Below, piece after piece: positions 61,149 to 64,000 of a DNA stretch of 64,000 nt. Origin of the DNA: Arthrobacter humicola (GTDB lineage: Bacteria; Actinomycetota; Actinomycetes; Actinomycetales; Micrococcaceae); contig NZ_JAFKON010000004.1 in the NCBI RefSeq assembly GCF_022803015.1, forward strand, positions 296,587 through 360,586, read 5' to 3'. The notes under the pieces are model-generated. The model made no database searches. It saw nothing but the letters and a program-made list of their open reading frames with translations, and had not been told where the DNA came from. Position 1 is the first letter of the stretch, and every line of letters begins with the position of its first letter. The position numbers and the translations under genes are program-made.

Positions 61149-62009
61149 TCAGGCGCCGTGATCCGAGCCCTGGTCCAGCTTGTCGAGGTCCTGGGCCACC
61201 ATCGCCTCGCTGCGCTGCCACAGCGCCTTCGCCAGGCCCGCGTCGTAGGCCTGCTTGTTGGCCTTCGAGAGCGTCCGTTTGGCGTAGTAGGCGCCGGAGA
61301 TCCAGTCGTGGCCCGGGGTGGCGTTGGCGAGCCACACAAGGGTGTCCGCGCCCTGGTCAGGGGTCAGCATGAAGCGCTTGAGGAAGGACTTGTAGGCCAG
61401 GCGCATGGGGCTTGTGGAGTCGGCAGCGAAGTTGGTGGCCACGCCGCCGGGGTGGAACGCCGCCGTCGAGATTCCCTCGGTGTTGTAGCGGTTGTGGAGT
61501 TCGGTGGTGAAGAGGATGTTGGCGAGTTTGGCGTTGCCGTAGGCGCGGTTGGTGGAGTAGCTCTTGGCCGCGTCGAGGTCGTCGATGTCGAACTTGGCGA
61601 AGAGCGAATTCGCGACGCTTGAGGTGTTGATGACGGTGGCCTGGCTGGCGGTCAGCACCTCGATCAGCTCGGTGGTGAGCAGGAACGGGGCCAGGTGGTT
61701 GACCTGGAAGGTTCTCTCGTGGCCATCCACGGTGAGCTCACGGGGCCCCATGATGCCGCCGGCGTTGTTCGCCAGGACGTCGATCCGCGGGTACTTTTCC
61801 TTCAGCTGCGCGGCCAGGGTCCGCACCTGGGCAAGGTCGGCGAAGTCGCTGACAAAGAAATCAGCGCCGATTTCGTTCGCAATCGCCTCGGTCTTTTGCG
61901 CGGAACGCCCGACGACGACCACACGTTCCCCCTGCCGGGCGAAGGTCCGCGCGGCGGACGCGCCGATGCCGTCGCTGGCTCCGGTGATGACGATAGTGCG
62001 CTCGGGCAT
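61149..62009 (-). CDS. SDR-family oxidoreductase (retinol/protochlorophyllide reductase-like)
   Basis: A 286-aa dehydrogenase. The cofactor motif TGASDGIGASAARTFARQG (~9-27) with an Arg after strand 2 (VVVVGRSAQK) suggests NADP use. DVLANNAGGIMGPRELTVDG (~77-96), INTSSVANS and the active site YGNAK (~160-164) are complete. I chose ATG 62009 (SD AAGGA). The layout matches the WW-domain-oxidoreductase/retinol dehydrogenase-like bacterial group, whose substrates are rarely known. It is followed by the divergent short stretch to a secreted protein gene and has no operon partner. Confidence 0.9.
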   Translation of the reverse strand: MPERTIVITGASDGIGASAARTFARQGERVVVVGRSAQKTEAIANEIGADFFVSDFADLAQVRTLAAQLKEKYPRIDVLANNAGGIMGPRELTVDGHERTFQVNHLAPFLLTTELIEVLTASQATVINTSSVANSLFAKFDIDDLDAAKSYSTNRAYGNAKLANILFTTELHNRYNTEGISTAAFHPGGVATNFAADSTSPMRLAYKSFLKRFMLTPDQGADTLVWLANATPGHDWISGAYYAKRTLSKANKQAYDAGLAKALWQRSEAMVAQDLDKLDQGSDHGA

Positions 62010-62144
62010 TGAGGTGTCCTTAGAACGAAGCGATGGGCTGGTTTTTGGAATCCAGCCCCGTCGAATTCTAACGAGTGCAACTGAGAGTTCGTTCCGCCGG
62101 AGCCGGGAGCTTTCCGAGACTCTGCTGGGAATCTCCGGCAGCAC

Positions 62145-63647
62145 CTAGATGCGCAACGGCGACCGGAAACTCAGGGCCGTGCCGGCGTTCTGCAACTTCA
62201 GGCCGATGGCCAGCATTTCTTCGGTGGTCCGGAGCAGGGAGTAGTGGCTGTAGTTGCCCTGGATAACGGTGCCCGGGACCACGGATGGTGCCACCACGAA
62301 GTTGGGTACCGGAGTATCTTCGTCAAAAAGCACGAATATCGCCGTGCGTCCCGCCCGGTAGCTTTGGCTGTTTAGGATGACCGGCAGCCATTGCGAAAGC
62401 CAGGTGTCACCCGTCGCGACGCTGCAGTCATGCATGTCATTGCAAACATTCGGCACCACCACGGAGAAATTCGGCAGAGTGTTGTTGGCGAGGTCGCCCG
62501 CCAGCTGCCCGGCGCTCACGGTGCCCAGGGGCACATTGTTGACCGCGCATGCTGCCCTGTCCCCCGTCCCTTGGTAGTAGATTTCGGGGTTGTGCCGCTC
62601 GGCATACAGCCCGGAAGCGCTCAGCCGGCAATTCGAAGGCATGTCCTCCATATAGCTCTTATAGGACTGGCCGGACGTACGCACCTGCCGGAAGATGTTG
62701 TCGGCCGTAATGGGCGGCAGGCCCGCGGGGTTCGAATCGGAAGTGTCGCCTTGTGTGCTGCCGGAGGTCATGGCCAGATAGCTTGGCAATGAGGGGAGTC
62801 CCGTGCCGGCGTCGCTCCAGGTGGTCACCGAGGCGCACTGGGTCGCCTTTGTGCTCATGTACGGCGCGCTGGCGTTCCCGATGACCTGTGAATAGGTCTT
62901 GTTCTCAAAGAGCACCCACATGACGTGGTCGTATTTCGCCGGAGGGGCGGTTGCCGTGCCGCAGGGGTTGTCGCCGGGGGGCGGAGGCGGTGGCGGGGGC
63001 GGCGGAGGAGGTGGCGGCGGCGTCGCGTTCGTGGTGACAGTCAACCGAGGCCGCTCCGTGGTGACGGAAGTTTCCTTGGAACTGTAAATGACGCCGTCAG
63101 AGGAGGTGTTGCTGATGCGGAACGAATACGTCCCGTCACCTTTAATCGCCCCGAAGAGATCAAACTCCACATAGGTGTTATCCGCAACAGCGCCGCGCGA
63201 CGCCACAATCGGCGTTTCCGCAACGGGCGCGTTGTTGAAGGTGATCGTGTTCTCACTCCAGGAGTTGTTGAGGACCCGTCGGACCTGGCCGCCCGAGTTG
63301 GATGGATCCGTAGCGAACAGCCGGAGCTTGGCGCCGGTCACGGTGCTGCCGGCGGTGCCGGTAACCGTGAGCTTGAGGAAGATCATTTCGACCGGCGAAT
63401 TATCAGCCTTGAGGCCAGTTGCCGTGCGGAAGTTGATGGTGGGGCTGTCACGCTTCACGACGGCATCGGCCGTGGTGGAAAAGGTCAGCGTGGCGGCTTC
63501 GGCGGGGCCGGCAATAAGGGAAATTGTGGCAGTCACCAGGAAGACAACTGTCGCCAGGGAAATCCCTCGACGCCCCAAGAAGGACCGGCTAAACCGATGC
63601 CTCTTAGTTGCGTTCTTGCCCGAGACGAAAACAGGATCTACGCGCAT
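62145..63647 (-). CDS. Secreted CBM96-like/phosphoesterase protein with polyproline linker
   Basis: A 500-aa exported protein. A long N-terminal signal peptide (hydrophobic part ISLATVVFLVTATISLIAG, cleavage near AEA at ~52) leads to a DNRLRE/CBM96-type beta domain (~55-205: TADAVVKRDSPTINFRTATGL). An uninterrupted run of fifteen prolines (~209-223) forms a rigid linker. The C-terminal domain (~230-500) belongs to the PF04185-type phosphoesterase (acid phosphatase/phospholipase C) group: HVMWVLFENKTYSQVIG carries the metal-site Glu and nucleophile Thr, followed by VPNVCNDMHDCS and FDEDTPVPN. It may bind a wall or plant polymer and release phosphate. The frame has no clear in-gene start alternative. 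Confidence 0.88.
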   Translation of the reverse strand: MRVDPVFVSGKNATKRHRFSRSFLGRRGISLATVVFLVTATISLIAGPAEAATLTFSTTADAVVKRDSPTINFRTATGLKADNSPVEMIFLKLTVTGTAGSTVTGAKLRLFATDPSNSGGQVRRVLNNSWSENTITFNNAPVAETPIVASRGAVADNTYVEFDLFGAIKGDGTYSFRISNTSSDGVIYSSKETSVTTERPRLTVTTNATPPPPPPPPPPPPPPPGDNPCGTATAPPAKYDHVMWVLFENKTYSQVIGNASAPYMSTKATQCASVTTWSDAGTGLPSLPSYLAMTSGSTQGDTSDSNPAGLPPITADNIFRQVRTSGQSYKSYMEDMPSNCRLSASGLYAERHNPEIYYQGTGDRAACAVNNVPLGTVSAGQLAGDLANNTLPNFSVVVPNVCNDMHDCSVATGDTWLSQWLPVILNSQSYRAGRTAIFVLFDEDTPVPNFVVAPSVVPGTVIQGNYSHYSLLRTTEEMLAIGLKLQNAGTALSFRSPLRI

Positions 63648-63883
63648 CGCGGGACTCCTATAAGGTCCGGTCGACGCACCCTGCGCCTTAGTGGTCCGTA
63701 GGAATCCAAACCCTAGCCGGTGAATTCCGGCCTCTCAATGCCGATAGCCAAAATAGCTGGCGGTTTAAAGGTATTCTCAAGGTTTCACCGGTTAGGGGAA
63801 TTCTCAAGGTTTTTCCATGGTTCTTAGGCATATGCCAGAACTGAACGCCTTGATTCACCAGGCGCTTTTTGGGTTAAATGCGG
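63648..63883. other. Intergenic region before the rRNA operon end
   Basis: No gene is visible. A 13-bp direct repeat (ATTCTCAAGGTTT) occurs at 63773-63785 and 63800-63812, 27 bp apart. It could be a pair of regulator sites for the phosphoesterase gene, whose start is ~125 bp to the left. Confidence 0.55.
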
Positions 63884-63913
63884 GAGGACCCCCACCTGGT
63901 GGTGGGGGTCCTC
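63884..63913 (-). terminator. Terminator downstream of the 5S rRNA
   Basis: A perfect 13-bp stem (GAGGACCCCCACC and complement) around TGGT, 12 bp past the 5S 3' end on the minus strand. It should end the rRNA operon transcript. Confidence 0.85.
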
Positions 63914-63925
63914 GACCGTTAATGG

Positions 63926-64000
63926 TGTTCCGGCGGTGACCTACTCTCCCACACCCTCCCGGGTGCAGTACCATCGGCGCTGTGGGTCTTAGCTTCCGGG
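63926..64000 (-). rRNA. rrf: 5S ribosomal RNA (3' part; gene runs off the right edge)
   Basis: Read on the minus strand, the last 75 bases of the window match the 3' two thirds of an actinobacterial 5S rRNA: CCGGAAGCTAAGACCC, then GCGCCGATGGTACTGCA, GGGAGGGTGTGGGAGAGTAG and GTCACCGCCGGAAC. The missing 5' part, and presumably 23S and 16S, lie beyond the window. Confidence 0.93.

Overview
The window looks like chromosomal DNA from a high-GC actinobacterium, most probably Arthrobacter or a close relative in the Micrococcaceae. The reasons are the overall GC richness, frequent GTG starts, a monomeric NADP isocitrate dehydrogenase, the perM-purN-purH gene set, several TANNNT -10 boxes 6-7 nt before start codons (leaderless-type promoters), and an actinobacterial 5S rRNA at the right edge. 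The genus is an inference; no database search was possible.

Layout. 1-6.1 kb: an ABC-2 exporter, then one-carbon genes (folD-glyA behind a probable ZTP riboswitch, divergent purU), a methyltransferase and a gamma-carbonic-anhydrase-like protein. 6.1-12.0 kb: an amino acid permease-flavin amine oxidase operon, a divergent PucR regulator and a nitrilase-family hydrolase. 12.2-17.7 kb: a ROK regulator and a monosaccharide ABC importer (mmsA-mmsB-chvE) that share a promoter box. 17.9-25.9 kb: a MacB-type ABC pair, a Gfo/Idh oxidoreductase, a Pro/Ala-rich secreted protein, a Ser/Thr kinase coupled to a lipoprotein, and an SRPBCC protein. 25.9-30.5 kb: icd, a secreted serine protease, then about 1.1 kb of gene-free repeat DNA.

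30.5-37.9 kb: purH, an MFS transporter, a DUF559-type nuclease gene bracketed by two 66-72 bp palindromes, purN, and a PerM-like membrane protein. 38-41.3 kb: a cytidine-deaminase-like gene, an MHS-type transporter, the decayed remains of an XRE-cupin regulator, and an intact XRE-cupin regulator. 41.5-48.6 kb: a seven-gene catabolic operon (FAD oxidoreductase, CoA transferase, enoyl-CoA hydratase, DapA-family lyase, SDR, aldehyde dehydrogenase, ferredoxin) whose substrate is unknown. 48.7-64 kb: a SulP transporter, VOC protein, a beta-lactamase-fold protein lacking its nucleophile, an EVE-like/HNH nuclease, a PaaK-like ligase, flotillin with an NfeD-like partner, a glycosyltransferase broken by one in-frame stop, a GGDEF/EAL protein, an Excalibur protein, an SDR, a secreted phosphoesterase and the end of an rRNA operon.

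The two most unusual structures are (i) the repeat field at 29.68-30.42 kb, with about 20 copies of a degenerate palindrome RRRCATGYYY at recurring spacings, and (ii) the nuclease gene at 33.8-34.7 kb between two long palindromes, which looks like a REP-type palindrome/nuclease unit inserted in the purN-purH interval.
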